Of a DNA stretch of 64,000 nt, positions 1 through 12,139 are shown piece after piece. How positions within the stretch are numbered: position 1 is the first letter of the stretch; every line of letters starts with the position of its first letter. Where the stretch lies: NCBI GenBank assembly GCA_029945375.1, contig CM057067.1, positions 1,736,001-1,800,000 of the forward strand, written 5' to 3'. Both the position numbers and the translations under genes were made by a program. The notes beneath the pieces were generated by a model. That model searched no databases, was not told where the DNA came from, and was given only the letters and a program-made list of their open reading frames with translations. This DNA comes from Agaricus subrufescens (taxonomy: Eukaryota; Basidiomycota; Agaricomycetes; Agaricales; Agaricaceae).

Positions 1-1846
1 TCATTAGATATCTACGATGATCCACATCCCCAAATCCCCGAAGCGATTGATTATCCAAGTTATTGTAGGGAAAAAAACTGTCGAGGAGGAGCGTGCCCAC
101 AAGTTCAAACACAAGAATTCTAGCGGCTGAATTCAATAGCTCGGAATTAAACCGCAAGGAAAGTACATCATTATGCACTTCAGTAACACTGCCCTCTGCG
201 TGAGTAGCAAGAATGAGGCCCTCTGCGTGCAGTAGTCAGTACGGGAGTCGGTAAGTGGCGTGAGTCACGTACTGTCACATTGGAAAGGATAAGAAATGGA
301 GTAAGTAGTCTGAAGCGCAACAAGTCGTTCGAATAACATGTTGCGCATTCTTGTAGTAGTGACACAAAACGGACCCGAGCGAATAGGATCGCAAAGAAAA
401 TCAAAGAACGATTTATGGTAAAAACCCAGCCATTCTTCTCGAATTATCACCTCTTCGAACGGCGAGGTGGCTGAATGGAAACCTGCATGTTGAAGATATA
501 CGTTTGTATCAAAGAGATTCAGGCAATGATATGTGACCGGCATACCAGAAGGTCCGATACAATAAACCACTGCGACGAGTTCGCCATACAACATCCTCGT
601 TTTAGCCTCTGTAATCATGAGCACATTACTGGCGGAACGAATTCCTATTGTACTTGGTTTGATGCCATTTATGTGATCAAGTACTATGAGGGAAAGAAGA
701 AGTTGAACAGAGGAGTGCAGTTCGTTTGGCACGCGTTGTAAGATAAGGGTGTAGAAAGCATCCAACTCCTCGAAGGGTGAACCCATAGAACCACCATTGG
801 AACGTTGTATGGAAGCGTTTATGACCATATGTAGGAGTTCCTGTGGATCATATTGTGAGTCCGTTCGCTCTACAAAACGAAGGACTGTCGCAGCATAAAT
901 GTACAGCCCCTCGGCCGTGGATACAAGAACAGACATGGCTTCCTCGGAGGGCCAAGGGACAGAGGTCGTGATACCGCGACGACGAAGAATGTCTCGAAGG
1001 CCCGATCGGAGGTAGAGGTCAATTTCCCCATCAATACCACGGGAGACTGGGAGTAACACGGAGATAGAGAGGGATGTCGCTCTATTGTCCGCAAATGCAG
1101 CCTCTATCTGAGGCTCAGGACGGCTGAAAAATAACCAGCAGAACGCAGTGCTACGAGTTGCGACTGAGGATATTACAATTTCGATAATTTCTCTTTGAGC
1201 ATCCTTATCTGTGCATTCGTCGAGACCATCGATGAGGATAACATTCCCTCCAATACGTTTTCTCCTTTGCTCCAGCACCCGCAAGGGTTCAACTATCAAT
1301 TCTCTGAATTGGGACCTTAATTGCTTCCTGACAAGAGTAGGATCAAGTTGCAATTTCTTGTCGAGAAGCTCATGAAAATCAGGGCTTTTGGCGGAGAGCT
1401 GGTATGATATCGAGGGGAAAAGGCGGGCGTAATCGCTGCATCCGTGAATTGTAAAAAAGAATGAGGCCCCGAGCAGGAATCGCGAACGGAGTTCCTCTGC
1501 ACACGTTTGGGCGATAGCAGATTTTCCCACTCCTGCAGGACCAGTCATCCGATATATTGGAACGGCAGATTGGGCGGTAGCCCAGTTGAGGATGTCTTCG
1601 ATGTACTGCGATCGAGTTCCAGGAAAGCATGATGGCGCATATCGACGAGAATCAGAATCAAAGGCTGCTTCTGGAGCAGACGACTCTCGGAGGATGTCAA
1701 TACCTTGAACATAATTATGAGAATGAATAATTTGCTTAGATCACAGGGAACATCCTACCACTTTTCGGGGATTGGTAATGATAGTTCTGGTCGGTAAACA
1801 CGGGGTTGGATAAGACGAAGTTTCGCGCATGCTGAAATGCGGGCAT
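1..1846 (-). CDS. NACHT NTPase (NLR-like), paralog A, 3' end outside window
   Basis: STAND-type NTPase, probably a regulated switch as in fungal NLRs. Exons read on the minus strand: 1846-1759, 1703-273 and 177 onward past the left edge; introns 55 and 95 bp. Exon 1 encodes 29 residues beginning MPAFQHARNFVLSNPVF, matching the N-terminal exon of the other paralogs. Exon 2 carries Walker A (GPAGVGKS), Walker B (VILIDGLDECTD) and the NACHT sensor-1 motif (FFSRPEPQIEAAF). The exon-3 start still aligns with paralogs (LLLDSFFPYNNLD). This is the most divergent of the six copies and the only one on this strand. Intron 2 holds two copies of a 12-bp word (CACGCAGAGGGC on the minus strand). The NACHT call is firm; the 95-bp intron is less sure. 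Start chosen by homology to exon 1 of paralogs. Confidence 0.85.
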
Positions 1847-2156
1847 AGGAAGAGAAAGCGTGAGACAAGTGCAATTGCTCGATTGAGTATAACGCGGCTT
1901 TTCCCAGGCTGATACAGAACGAACAGGAAGCTGTCGAACCCGTAGTAGGTATTATTTGACCACAGAGAGTTCCAGTGCGAGAGACAGGAATTAGAACCGG
2001 ATTTGTCTTTCAGAGTAGCGACAGCAACATACGAAGTTGTATAGAGTCAAGAGACCATGATTGTTCCCAGCAGAACGCGCAAAGTCACGTGAGCACAACC
2101 GATCGGCGATCAGCGATACTTGCTTCGCTGATTCAGATTAGTCCTCATCGCATAAG
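1847..2156. other. Intergenic, divergent promoter region between NACHT A and HAL2
   Basis: About 310 bp between two divergently read start codons. No ORF or recognised element seen; it must hold both promoters. Confidence 0.5.
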
Positions 2157-3486
2157 ATGGCTACTTCAACGGCAAGGCAAACAGCCCAAGAAGGCCCGCA
2201 AATTCTACCATTCGCAGACGAGCGCATTGTTGCCATTGCTGCTGTTCGTCGAGCATGCATCGTAACTCAAAAAGTCTTCGAAACCATGGTCAAAGCCGAT
2301 CATTTTACGAAAAGTGACGAATCCCCTGTAACTGGTTCGTTTATTTTATTGACCAGAGTGCTCACAACAATGATTGGATTGTGGTAATGCTGGGTAACAG
2401 TTGGTGACTTTGCGGCACAGGCTTTGATATCCCAGATCATTCATGCTGTATTTCCTCATGACCCTATCGTGGGCGAAGAAGATGCTTCGGTTTTCTATAA
2501 CCCGGATAAGAAAGCGATACTAGATATCATAACATCGCTTGTGAATGAAGGCCTCGTAGCAGATCTGTTGGACTATGAGAGGGAGGAATGGACAATTGGG
2601 CCAGGACATAACATCTCGCCGGAAGAGGTTAGCGAAAATATTGATAGAGGAAAACATGAAGGGGGGAACATTGGTCGTAAGTTTACGTTAGTGAGCATAT
2701 TATGACGTTATTGCTCATAGCTTTGCTGATAGGTATGTGGACTATTGATCCCATTGATGGAACGAAAGGATTCCTACGGGGAGGGCAATATGCTGTATGT
2801 GTATCTCTCATCGTAGACGGAGAACCAGTTGTTGGAGTTATTGGATGCCCAAATTTACCCCATAAGCCGAATGAACCCGAAGGAGAGAAAGGATGGATTT
2901 TTTCGGCTGTCAGAAAGCAGGGCGCTGAGAGGGTGAGTTTTCAATCGCATTCTACATTCTTTCGCCATCCATCTCATTCTAGAGCAGTTCACAATAGACG
3001 GACGTGATCCTGTTCCTCTTTCGATACCATCCATACCGGCTTCGGATCTCATCGTCCTCGAATCTGTAGAATCTGGCCATTCCTTGCATTCCTTCAATGC
3101 GCACGTTCGAGAACTTTTATCTTTAAAAGAGCAGCCTCTTCAAATGGACAGCCAAGCCAAGTATTGTTCACTTTCTATGGGCAGAGGTCATCTCTATCTG
3201 CGTATGCCGACGCGTCCTGACTACGAGGAAAAAATTTGGGTACGTCATTCATTCGCCGCTTGGGATACTGTCTTACGTTATTGATGATTAACAGGATCAT
3301 GCTCCCGGTGCCTTGCTAATTGAGGAAGCAGGTGGCATGGTCACTGATTCAAGAGGCAAATCACTCAATTTTGGACTGGGAAGGACCCTCGGAAAAAATT
3401 ACGGCGTGATCGCGTGTGGGGCTCACGTACATTCTAAAGTTCTTGACTCTGTGCAAGTGGCAATGAGAGAGAGCGAAAAAAGCTAG
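2157..3486 (+). CDS. 3'(2'),5'-bisphosphate nucleotidase (HAL2/MET22 family)
   Basis: Removes the 3' phosphate from PAP/PAPS, the toxic by-product of sulfate assimilation, and is the lithium/sodium-sensitive target in yeast. Five exons: 2157-2334, 2401-2676, 2733-2932, 2985-3239, 3295-3486, giving 366 residues (yeast Hal2 is 357). All phases agree. Visible motifs of the inositol-monophosphatase fold: metal ligand GEED in PIVGEEDASVF, the DPIDGTKGF signature, DSQAKYC, and the C-terminal KIWDHAPGALLIEEAGG. The splice acceptor of exon 4 is the second AG of CTAGAG, because the first would put a stop in frame. It is an ordinary housekeeping gene bordering the NACHT cluster. Confidence 0.93.
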
Positions 3487-6326
3487 CGAAGAACAGTTGA
3501 GGGGACGTTAGTGGGTACTATTGCCCAAGGTGAGATTTTCTGCCTTGTAGATGTCGGTAGAAAACAAGCTGTGTCATGGCTGTGCACAATCTCTCTGTTT
3601 AAATCGATAGAGACTTGAGGGTTTTCATGTGTGGCATATCGAGGTAAACTTGCACAAAAGTCCAGTCTCATGTATCGCGCCAGAATTGAGGAAAGCTGGG
3701 ACTCAAATTTTTACAAAATCGAGTGGGGACTTTGGATCTGGATAAGCCAAGGAGCTTTGAGACTAAAATGCATTAGGCTTTGATTATAGTTATCTCGAAG
3801 CATTGTCCACAATAACGAGGGCAGCTGGTGGTTATAGCGTGAACTTATGTGATCTAAGATAGAGCAGAAAAGCCGGCACCTCGAGCAAGATCACCCTTAT
3901 TTGTGGTCGGATATCGGATCATTGTTGTTCAAAAGGATGGAGTACAGCTCCAAGAGGGATGGAGAGTAGGAATTGCAGATTGTAGAGATCCCATGCGGTA
4001 GAGACTAAGTTCAGAGCAGGTAAATGCCATTACGTCGCGCTAAGCGTACCATCTACCTGTGTGATTAAATCACCCTCGTAATTATTTGAGTCACTAAAAA
4101 TGAAGTTCGCGAGTTGTCTTGCGATCGGGTACAGGAACGAGTGGTGGGAAGTTGCGGACTACGTCGGTGAAGAGGTGGACTGGTAGTTAATATTACCCTG
4201 TGACAGAGTATGAGTATCATGAGAGTCGTTGCAACTGTTCGGGAAGGAGGCACTTGTTTGAGATGCAGTGAATAGATCAAGGATGCAGAGAAGGGGATGG
4301 GTTTGATCGTTTAGGGAGCCTTGATTGTCGGAAGATATTTATGTACCGGCATTACCCAAAATTTGCTGAGAAAAGGTCTACATCTGGGAATGATATTGAT
4401 GGGTTGTGCCGATCACTGCAATCTGACTTTAAAGTCATTAAATCCTCGTAACTCCGCCCCCCTCCCCCCTTGTTCCCCTGAGTGGAAACAGATGCGGCGT
4501 TTCGGAGTGGAAAGAATTGCTTTGCTAAAGGCTCATGTATTACTGAGTAGACTGTATGCTTCGAGCAGAGTTCAGGACGGTGGTACTCGGAAGGGAGGGC
4601 ACCATAGTGCGCACTCCAATAATTGTGGTAAAGGAGAGTCACTAGAGTCACGCGGAGGCCATCAGATGTGAGGCGACCAAATAATAGACAATGATATACC
4701 TAGACTCCTGCCCTCTAGGCACTATTAACGTTGTGAATGACTGAAACAATGGTTCGATTGTAAAGGTCGTCAACTTCTGACTTGAGATGATGAGTAGAAC
4801 AATTCTTCTAGGTTAGGAATCAATTTGAGCAGCAACTACACTGAGAATGTCATTTGCGACGGCTTTTGCCGAGCGAAGGCGTCGCGACGCGCTCGCTTTG
4901 TTTTTGTCCGCTATGTGGCCCGATGAGTCCGAAAACCGGGACGAATAGCTTGTCCTCTGCATATGTTTTGAGGCCCTCTACTCATAGCTAGCATCCCTTA
5001 TGCTGCTCACTTGCTCACCCATATGGCCTGGAGACGCTTTTGCGTTGTTACAGCTCACCGAGCAACCTCAAAGCAGGTTCCCTCAAATCAAGTGTCAAGT
5101 CATTTAAGCGCCAGGATAGCTTTGATGCGGCTACAGTGAGTCTATTATCCAGAAAATTGTGTCCCTAGATCATTCATTACCCACAGAGCTTTAGTTGGTT
5201 GTCCCTTGTCCCATCTGACAAAGAAAGCTAAGTTACGTTCCGATGGATAACGTGGATCAGACGTGGACCGACCATCATGATCATGCAAGCCTGATGATGT
5301 TTGCACTCAGTTCCCAGAACAACCCTGCCAACCTACCCATCCATCTCCTTCCCACCCGCCACCATCGACGAGCTGTCTACCAATTCTTCTTTTTTTGACT
5401 TGGCAGATGGAACGACGAGTGTGATTATAGGGATCATACAATTGCTGCCGTGCAGGTTATTTTGGCCCTTCACATTGTACGCCTCTCGGCATAGTACCAA
5501 ACGGCCTCAATAAACCTTAACCCTATTTACCAGCATCTTCGAGGACGGAAATCTACTGCATTCCCAGCTATTGACTAGCCGCTATCACAAGGTCTAACCA
5601 CGGCAGTCGTACCTTTGCCGTTATTGAACACGGTGGGTTCGACAGTCCTATATTTGATGATGTTAATTTTGTTAGCTTGAATAAAGACAGTGCCCTGCCA
5701 AATGATGGTTGTAGCGGAAGTCGAGGATCACCATCTTTACGAGGTTAACCGTTCTAACGCCACTAGCTATCTTCAGCTCAAGTATTCAGGGCTGTTGGTG
5801 GAAATGTCTGATCTTTAACGAACGGCAATGGTACCCTCCAGCTGCCGTCCATGTTGTTGACCACGCCTTTCTTGTTTTCGGTACCATTGGTGGACTCAGT
5901 CCACAAACGGCCAGGAATTTATGGGTCCAGTCAACAAGGTCTGCCTAGCTTAAGTTGGTACTGTTGATGTGATTCCCGCAAATCAGCCGCTAACAAGCAA
6001 TCAGATGTCGATGCTTATCTTAGTGGTTCCTCGATATCGATGGCGGAGCCTATAATAGTATCTGACTGGATCAACTGATAAGTTCCTACTGTTGCGTGTT
6101 CACTCATCGTTTTGTAGTGGTTTGTGCTCAATGACCATCATGATATGTTTTACATAGTACTTGTACCCCACCTACATATCGAAACAATCATCTGGGATGA
6201 TCGTTCCTTTTGGAAGAGATGCAAGCTTCGAGAAATCTTATATATCTAGCTATCGAACTTCACCGTAATCATCAAGAGCCATCAACCTACCCTCACCGAA
6301 CTCCAACTATTTCTCATTGTTCATCT
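3487..6326. other. Gene-poor region
   Basis: 2.8 kb with only short ORFs (largest about 116 codons at 4321-4671) and no family resemblance. A GC-rich palindromic patch (CGTCGCGACG core, about 4878-4890) and a hammerhead-like word (4920-4945) were seen but carry no clear function. No transposon ends recognised. Confidence 0.4.
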
Positions 6327-7860
6327 ATGGCTGCCTCCGTTGACACGCCAGAGTATCTGATTTTGATAGTAGGTGGTCGCGTACGCTGTTTTTTCCCGAC
6401 ATATTCAGATACATGGCTAATTTTTTCCGCCTCACAGTACATCAACAGTACGGTTTTCCACCATGTATCTAAGTCTCCTACTGACCTGTATCCCACAGTG
6501 GCCGCCTTCTCCCTCGTGGTACGATCCACTACCCAAAGCAGATTGTGTCTTCTGAATATTCTCTAGATTTTTGATTGCTTTCTTACTCTAGACCTCGAGA
6601 TCAAACATATCTGGCCGTCAAAGTTGCATCTAACGAAAGTAATGTATTTCATGAACAGATACGTAACCATCTTAGACTGTGTTCTTCTATGTGTTCGTAA
6701 GTCTATCTTGTATGCATTTGGTGCTCCTGTCCTTACGAGATGCAAGGTTTAACCATTCCCGACATCACTCACTGCGCAGTTCTCGTCAAAGCAGAAGGCG
6801 GTATGCTCGTATCCTCTATCATCAATAACGGAACTCAAATCTTACTGACGAAAATAGTCTTATATATACTAGGGATCTACATTGCAGAGTGTAAGGTCTT
6901 TGCTTTTTGATCTCTCCTCCTGTCCAACATGCATTCAAAGATGCGTTTACCATGCGAACATACGTGATCTGGAAGAAAAGAAAAATTGTTTGGATACCCC
7001 TTTGCATTTATTATGTTGGGGCACTCATCTTCAACTTCGTTTCTTACTACTCAATGTTGAATCGTACACAATGTAAGTCGTGAATGAGTGAACTAACTTT
7101 AAAAAATTTGCTAACGTTTTGCTAATCTGAACTAGATTTTCATATTGCTTTCTTCAACGGGTGTCTCGCTAGTACTACCACGTCTGACCTGTGGATAGAC
7201 ATAATCCTTCTGATAATATACGATACAGGTAACGAATACCATATCGAAGAGTTTCAATCTGAAAACTAGATTCAAATACAGTCATGGTCATTTTGATGGG
7301 CGTGGCGACAATTGGTAAATAATACTCGCGATTTTGGATATACGTTCTGAAGCTGTGATTATTGGCGGCAGACATGTGGAGAAACAGAACTGAGTTCCGA
7401 CGCGATTTGTTCAGAGTCTTATATAGTGAAGGTAAGGAGGACTATATGAATATAGACTGTATTAGCTGACAGCTCCCCAATCAAAGGCATACTTTTTTAT
7501 GTCTATCTATTAGGCTAGTTAATCGCCAAGCTCTGCAACTTCTTATTCGTACCTAACAACTATGTATCCAGTTTTCTCAGGTGGCTCCCTTCTTCCAGTC
7601 AAAATAGTAGGTCGTGACCCTTTCACTACGTTGCTAAGCGATTCATTTATCTCACTGTAGACTGGCAACAATTCATTTATTCTGTAAATGTTTTTCTAAC
7701 CTGTTCGCCAATTTAATGATCTCATTCTTGAATTAGACTGGCACGATGTGCGAGGTCAATTCTTGCCTCCCGGATGGTCCTTCACCTACGCGAGACAACT
7801 CATGACCAAGCTACATATTCTAACTCTATAACGGTTTTGAGGGATTCCAGTTTACCCTGA
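6327..7860 (+). CDS. DUF6533 multi-pass membrane protein
   Basis: A mushroom-type integral membrane protein of unknown function, rebuilt from 14 short exons: 6327-6368, 6438-6447, 6499-6518, 6567-6696, 6780-6800, 6858-6890, 6941-7072, 7136-7228, 7282-7314, 7372-7431, 7487-7513, 7581-7606, 7661-7683, 7737-7860 (257 residues, all phases consistent). It shows the DUF6533 signature: MAAFSLVIFDCFLTLDLEI, then IWPSKLHLTKVMYFMNRY, then hydrophobic segments around ILDCVLLC, LYILGIYIAEYAF, WIPLCIYYVGALIFNF and MVILMGVAT, ending SILASRMVLHLRE. Exon 2 is only 10 nt and the intron after 7513 uses a GC donor, so those joins are the weakest. Function, ligand and membrane are unknown. Confidence 0.78.
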
Positions 7861-8630
7861 TCTCCTCTAGATCTGTGGGCAGGATTATCTCCTTAGACTG
7901 CGATGTATTGTATTCGGTTATGAACCTGTTGTGTAGAATACCCTTTTGTGTCAGTATCTCTCGCCAAGACCTTGTTTCCTTTCTCTCTGCGTCTCAGTGT
8001 CTTCAGTTTGCTCCAATCGATGTTAGAATGTTAATGCGTTATTAGAACAATTGCTTCTGGGATTATATGGTACAGTGAACTATATATAACTCGGGTTAGA
8101 AACGTTCATGATCACTAAGCGGTTTGCGCCGACCAACTACAATCATTGATGTCTTTCAACAGTGGCCTGCGGTTGGAGAACTGGCTTCGGCGGACCGTTT
8201 ATCCACGCTATTTTATTCCTGGTCCAGACTCGTGGATACACTACACACTATCACTTGTAACATTTCTACCACCTCTAAGCAATGTTACTAGCCCGCTTTG
8301 ATAACTTTAAAATAATTGTTCCAAAATGGTAATTGCAGAGGGAGCTATCCCTGCTTTTGACTGCAACAAGAGCGCAATCCATTTAGAGGATCAGATCAGA
8401 CTCGGTGACGAGGACTTCGAAGTGTAAGGACCATGTACTCCCAGGACAACCCAACCAATTCTTGAGCTATCGTAGCAGGGTGCAGTCTTTTGTACCGTTT
8501 AATAGAGCTTATGCCCAATTTCGGGTGAGCACAATTACAGTTTTCTTAGCATCAAAGCCTTGGGTTCTTATCCCACAGTGAAGATGGCAGACCTTTAACG
8601 TCACCGATTAACAACAGCCATCTGCCTCGC
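7861..8630. other. Upstream region of NACHT B
   Basis: No gene seen. From about 8310 the sequence resembles the region upstream of NACHT paralogs C and F (shared stretch with TGGTAAATG/TTATCCCTGCTTTTGA-like words), so it is part of the duplicated unit. Confidence 0.5.
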
Positions 8631-9496
8631 ATGCAAGCCTTTCCTAATGCACAAAACTTTGCCTTATACAATGCTACGTTTGTCAATCAGAACAATGGTC
8701 GCAGAAATGGTGAATGGTAACTTTAGTCTCAAAAGCAGGCTAACAGGTTTATCGAAGGTATTGACATCTTGCGAGAGACAACAGCTCCAGAGGCTGCCTT
8801 TGATTCTGATTCTCGCAGATATGTGCCCTCATGTTTTCCTGGGACTCGATCATAGCACATCGAAGACATCGTCAAGTGGGGTACTGCCGGATCAAGTTGT
8901 CCAATATATCGGATGACCGGACCAGCAGGGGTCGGAAAATCCGCCATCGCACAAACAGGTGCAAAAAGGCTTGGTGATCCGTACCAATTAGGAGCGTCGT
9001 TCTTCTTCAGGGTGAATGTATGCGATGACGACACTCGCTTTTTCACCTCTATATCACACCAGCTCTCATCAAAGTCCGATGATTACTATGATCTTCTCGA
9101 CCAAAGCTTGAAGCTTGATCCTGATCTTGTCCGCAAACGATTGCGGACACAATCCAAAGGACTGATTGTTGAGCCTTTACGGGAGACGGAACAAAGAGGG
9201 AGGTCGTTTGGCGGGAAGGTTATCCATATCGACGGCCTGGATGAATGCAAAGACAAAGATGCTCAGAGGGAAATCATCGAGATAATCATAGAATCAGCCA
9301 TTGCTCAGACCACTCCATTCTACTGGGCATTCTTCAGCCACCCCGAGCCTCAAATACAGGCCACATTTGCGGATCGTAGAGCAGTGTCCCTCTGTATCTC
9401 TACCTTCCTCCCGATCTCTTGTGGTATTGATCGAGAGATCGAGCTTTACCTCCGAAATGGCCTTCAAAATATCCTCCATCGCCGCAATATCGTTAC
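8631..9496 (+). pseudogene. NACHT paralog B, 5' part, split by retroelement
   Basis: Exon 1 is 8631-8709 (begins MQAFPNAQNFALYNATF), intron 8710-8757, exon 2 from 8758. Reading stops at 8853-8855, where a TAG replaces the CAG of the motif FPGTRSQHIED in paralogs C-F. Downstream, Walker A (GPAGVGKS), Walker B (VIHIDGLDECKD) and FFSHPEPQIQATF are still readable. At 9496/9497, after CGTTAC, the coding sequence is cut by a 12.1-kb mobile element and resumes at 21646. So the gene is dead twice over: a nonsense codon and an insertion. Confidence 0.9.
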
Positions 9497-9674
9497 GTGG
9501 TGGTCCGTGCGAGGCACGAGCACGGAGCCTTTTCTCGGAGAAGACTCGTGTGTGTGTGAGCTTACGTCCTTACGGCCCAATGTTGGATTGCAATAATGTT
9601 ACGTACTGCGGTCTTCATCCTACCTCCTTACCACTCGCCTAGCATCTTGCGTCTCTCTCATTTTTTTTTAAATT
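9497..9674 (+). repeat. Split direct repeat A1
   Basis: Starts GTGGTGGTCCGTGCGAGGCA, ends in a T-tract and AAATTA. Repeats at 21247-21421 (A2) with few differences, the main one a longer T-tract here. Confidence 0.92.
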
Positions 9675-10154
9675 ATGCCTCCTATTCGCAATCTACCTGA
9701 TCGCCCCTTCACTCAATTACCCAAAGCAGCACTAGTGAACATGGCTCAGCATCTCGCGATCGATACCACAGGCACCGTTGTAACCTTACGAGCGAGAATT
9801 AGGCAACATATTGACGAAAATCCTGGAACTATCGATAGGGCACAATATGCACGTCTTTTCCCACTCAGAGCCGTCCCAGACGCACAAGAACAAAATAGGC
9901 CCCCCAGTCCTCAGAGACACAACGAGGAGGAGGATAGAAGAAATCAAGACGAGGACGGTTTTTCAGTTTGGAGTGGTATTAGGAATGGTCGACCCCGGGA
10001 GAACCCTCAAGACCCCCACCAAATAGACAGGACACCACATCTTAGCACGAACTCATCGTTGAGAACCCCCCAAAACCAAACCACACCAGCCACAAGCAGG
10101 ATAGTGATTCCTACGACACCTGCCTTCAGTGAGTCTCCTTTCCCCTTATCTTGA
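9675..10154 (+). CDS. Ngaro-like element ORF1 (gag-like), N-terminal part with SAP-like segment
   Basis: 159-codon ORF starting right after repeat A1. Residues 12-45 (LPKAALVNMAQHLAIDTTGT followed by LRARIRQHI) look like a SAP helix-turn-helix, a DNA-binding motif often seen in mushroom retroelement proteins. The rest is charged and Pro/Gln-rich, probably disordered. The ORF ends just after a GTGAGT word (10131), so it may be spliced to the downstream repeat-rich and zinc-knuckle parts; the join could not be fixed. Confidence 0.6.
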   Translation: MPPIRNLPDRPFTQLPKAALVNMAQHLAIDTTGTVVTLRARIRQHIDENPGTIDRAQYARLFPLRAVPDAQEQNRPPSPQRHNEEEDRRNQDEDGFSVWSGIRNGRPRENPQDPHQIDRTPHLSTNSSLRTPQNQTTPATSRIVIPTTPAFSESPFPLS

Positions 10155-10246
10155 CCTGTACGTAGATACCTCGCGTTGTCATACCCAGCCGCACGTGGAA
10201 CCCAGCCCTACAACGCTGGTAAGGTGGTACACCCACCTCCCATATA

Positions 10247-10370
10247 CACGCCCTACCATGGCACGCCCTACCATGGCACGCCCTACCATGGCACATCACG
10301 CCCTACCAAGGCACATCACGCCCTACCATGGCACATCACACCCTTATCATGGTGGCATGCCCTATCACGG
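10247..10370 (+). repeat. Short tandem repeat, 15-bp unit
   Basis: Units of CGCCCTACCATGGCA, three perfect then degenerate, encode PYHGT repeats in one frame. It lies between the two gag-like ORFs of the Ngaro-like element and is probably a disordered linker of that protein. Confidence 0.8.
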
Positions 10371-10549
10371 TCGTTATAACAATACTTTTCTGTTCATTAT
10401 CCTTAAGGGATATTCCTCGTCACAACCCTGCACCCCCCCCCTCCTTTTTTCTACATATCCTCGAAACTACCTACCAATAGACAACTAATCATGACCTGCT
10501 TCAATGACTGATAGATCCATTCGAGGATGACCCTTTCAGAGACGAACCC

Positions 10550-11446
10550 TTGGTGGATCTGGAACCTAGCAACACTCGGTCCAAGATTATTATAGGGAAA
10601 CCCGTTGCATACCAACCTTTTGTAATCCCTGATGCCATACAAAAGAAAATGAAGGCGTGGACGGAGTACATTCCGCTGACCTACCTCACGGACAAATTCT
10701 GCATCCCTGATCCCGAAGCAAACTCAAAGAGGAGTGGCCTTATGTTAGACAATGACACTGGAGCCCTCGTGTCAGTTGACCAACCACAAAGAACCACCCA
10801 GGAATCGAAACTATCTTTCGAGGAATGGCATCAAGCATGGCTACGTTTCCTTTACCTCATCAAACAACATTGGCCATTCGACTACGACAGATGGAAGATC
10901 CATTTTGAACGAATTCGCCTCACACCTGATCTCTCCTCTAATTGGGCCACATGGTTGGCCTATGATATCTCCGTGAGACGCCAAGTTGTGAACGAGAAAA
11001 TTGATCCCGGTGTTTTCCAACAATCAACCTGGAGCAGACTTGATGCAGACGTTACCCGTCTCGCCTATCGTCCTTCCCCAAATATGAATACAAAGCCCCA
11101 GACCAGAAATCCTTCTCACTCCGGCCCTTCTCGACACAACACCCCGAACCATGGGAGTCATTTTCGACCCCAACAAACGAAGTACAAAACACCCACACAC
11201 TGCCTTCTGTGCGGTGCCCCACATAACCCCCGCATCTGTACCGCCACCTCACAGGTCAATGGCCGCCCCTTGGCAATTACCTCCCAAGATAATGGAAAAT
11301 CCTTCTCAGATGCCGAAGGAAACCGTTACTGCTTTCCATTCAATGGCTCTACAGGTTGCATCACCGAAAAATGTTCAAGAGGGTTACACCACTGTACCTT
11401 GTGCAAGAATTCAGACCACGGAGCACAAACCTGCCCATCGATCTGA
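10550..11446 (+). CDS. Ngaro-like element gag-like protein with zinc knuckles
   Basis: 298-codon open frame (first codon TTG; likely continuous with upstream exons, since an acidic DPFEDDPF stretch precedes it). The C-terminal third has two Cys/His clusters: CLLCGAPHNPRIC and CTLCKNSDHGAQTC, the second a perfect CX2CX4HX4C zinc knuckle. Such proteins bind the element RNA and package it. The RT frame begins in a different frame overlapping its 3' end. Confidence 0.7.
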   Translation: MVDLEPSNTRSKIIIGKPVAYQPFVIPDAIQKKMKAWTEYIPLTYLTDKFCIPDPEANSKRSGLMLDNDTGALVSVDQPQRTTQESKLSFEEWHQAWLRFLYLIKQHWPFDYDRWKIHFERIRLTPDLSSNWATWLAYDISVRRQVVNEKIDPGVFQQSTWSRLDADVTRLAYRPSPNMNTKPQTRNPSHSGPSRHNTPNHGSHFRPQQTKYKTPTHCLLCGAPHNPRICTATSQVNGRPLAITSQDNGKSFSDAEGNRYCFPFNGSTGCITEKCSRGLHHCTLCKNSDHGAQTCPSI

Positions 11447-11807
11447 CCTCCTTTCAATCGTCACTCCACTTGTTGCGAAGAACTGGGAATCTATTCTTCA
11501 TTGATGTAACATTTACGATTCCTTCCTTGATGTACCATTCAGCATTGAATTCGGTTTTGACATGGGGGTCACATCCCAAATTTCGTCTACATATATCCCA
11601 CCTAATCACAAATCAGCCTTAAATCACCCCGAAGTTATCCTACAACACATTAATAAAGAATTATCCTGTCATCGATACTCCGGTCCTTTCTCAAGATCAT
11701 GACTTGAACACTTAATTGGCCCCTTTCGCACCTCACCTCTTGGAACAGTTCCGAAAACTGAACCGAATGATTTTCGGGTAATACAAGATTTATCATTCCC
11801 CCGCAAT
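11427..11807 (+). pseudogene. Ngaro-like reverse transcriptase, N-terminal part
   Basis: One frame reads through DLLSIVTPLVAKNWE, a stop at 11502-11504, FDMGVTSQISSTYIPPNH, a stop at 11700-11702, then LIGPFRTSPLGTVPKTEP and VIQDLSFPRN. These match the start of YR-retroelement RTs. Both stops are TGA where CGA (Arg) would fit the family, so C-to-T change at CpG is the likely cause. The frame is cut at 11807 by the Gypsy insertion and continues in phase at 18648. Confidence 0.82.
11803..11807. repeat. Target site duplication GCAAT (left)
   Basis: Identical to 18643-18647; it flanks the Gypsy LTRs directly. Confidence 0.95.
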
Positions 11808-12099
11808 TGTTACGACCTTATAGCGATTAGCTCAGGTTGCAACGTAGGGCAAAGACTTGAGAGCGATAAGGGAATATAGCGAGTTGGTAAAGCGTAAGGA
11901 AATACAGAGTATAACTACGCTACTTATAGAGGAGTCGACTACCTAATAATAGAAGTAGAAAACGGGCTGAGTAAGTATGCCCGAGGTGTCTGACTAACGA
12001 TGAGAACAAGTATACAAGATAGGCAAGGCAAGCGCATGGAAGTGGGGTTATAGCACATGGACCTGGGTCAGGGGACAGTAGCAAAAATAGATCGTAACA
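11808..12099 (-). repeat. Gypsy LTR (3' LTR of minus-strand element)
   Basis: 292 bp, begins TGTTACGACC and ends ATCGTAACA on the plus strand. Nearly identical to 18352-18642. A purine-rich tract (GGAGGGTGA on the minus strand) abuts it, fitting a polypurine tract. Confidence 0.95.
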
Positions 12100-12139
12100 T
12101 CACCCTCCGTTCAGGCTTCAGATTCCGATCGAAGCAATG

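Noticed and set aside
4321..4671. 116-codon ORF as a gene
   Set aside because: No family resemblance, overlapped by a similar-sized antisense ORF, in a gene-poor stretch.
4870..4897. GC-rich near-palindrome around CGTCGCGACG
   Set aside because: Short, single copy in the window, and no associated gene or transposon end.
4906..4950. Hammerhead-ribozyme-like core (GATGAG, 4-bp stem II, GACGAA)
   Set aside because: Two invariant core bases differ (C for U4, T for A15.1) and neither a stem I nor a stem III with a correct cleavage triplet can be drawn from the flanks.
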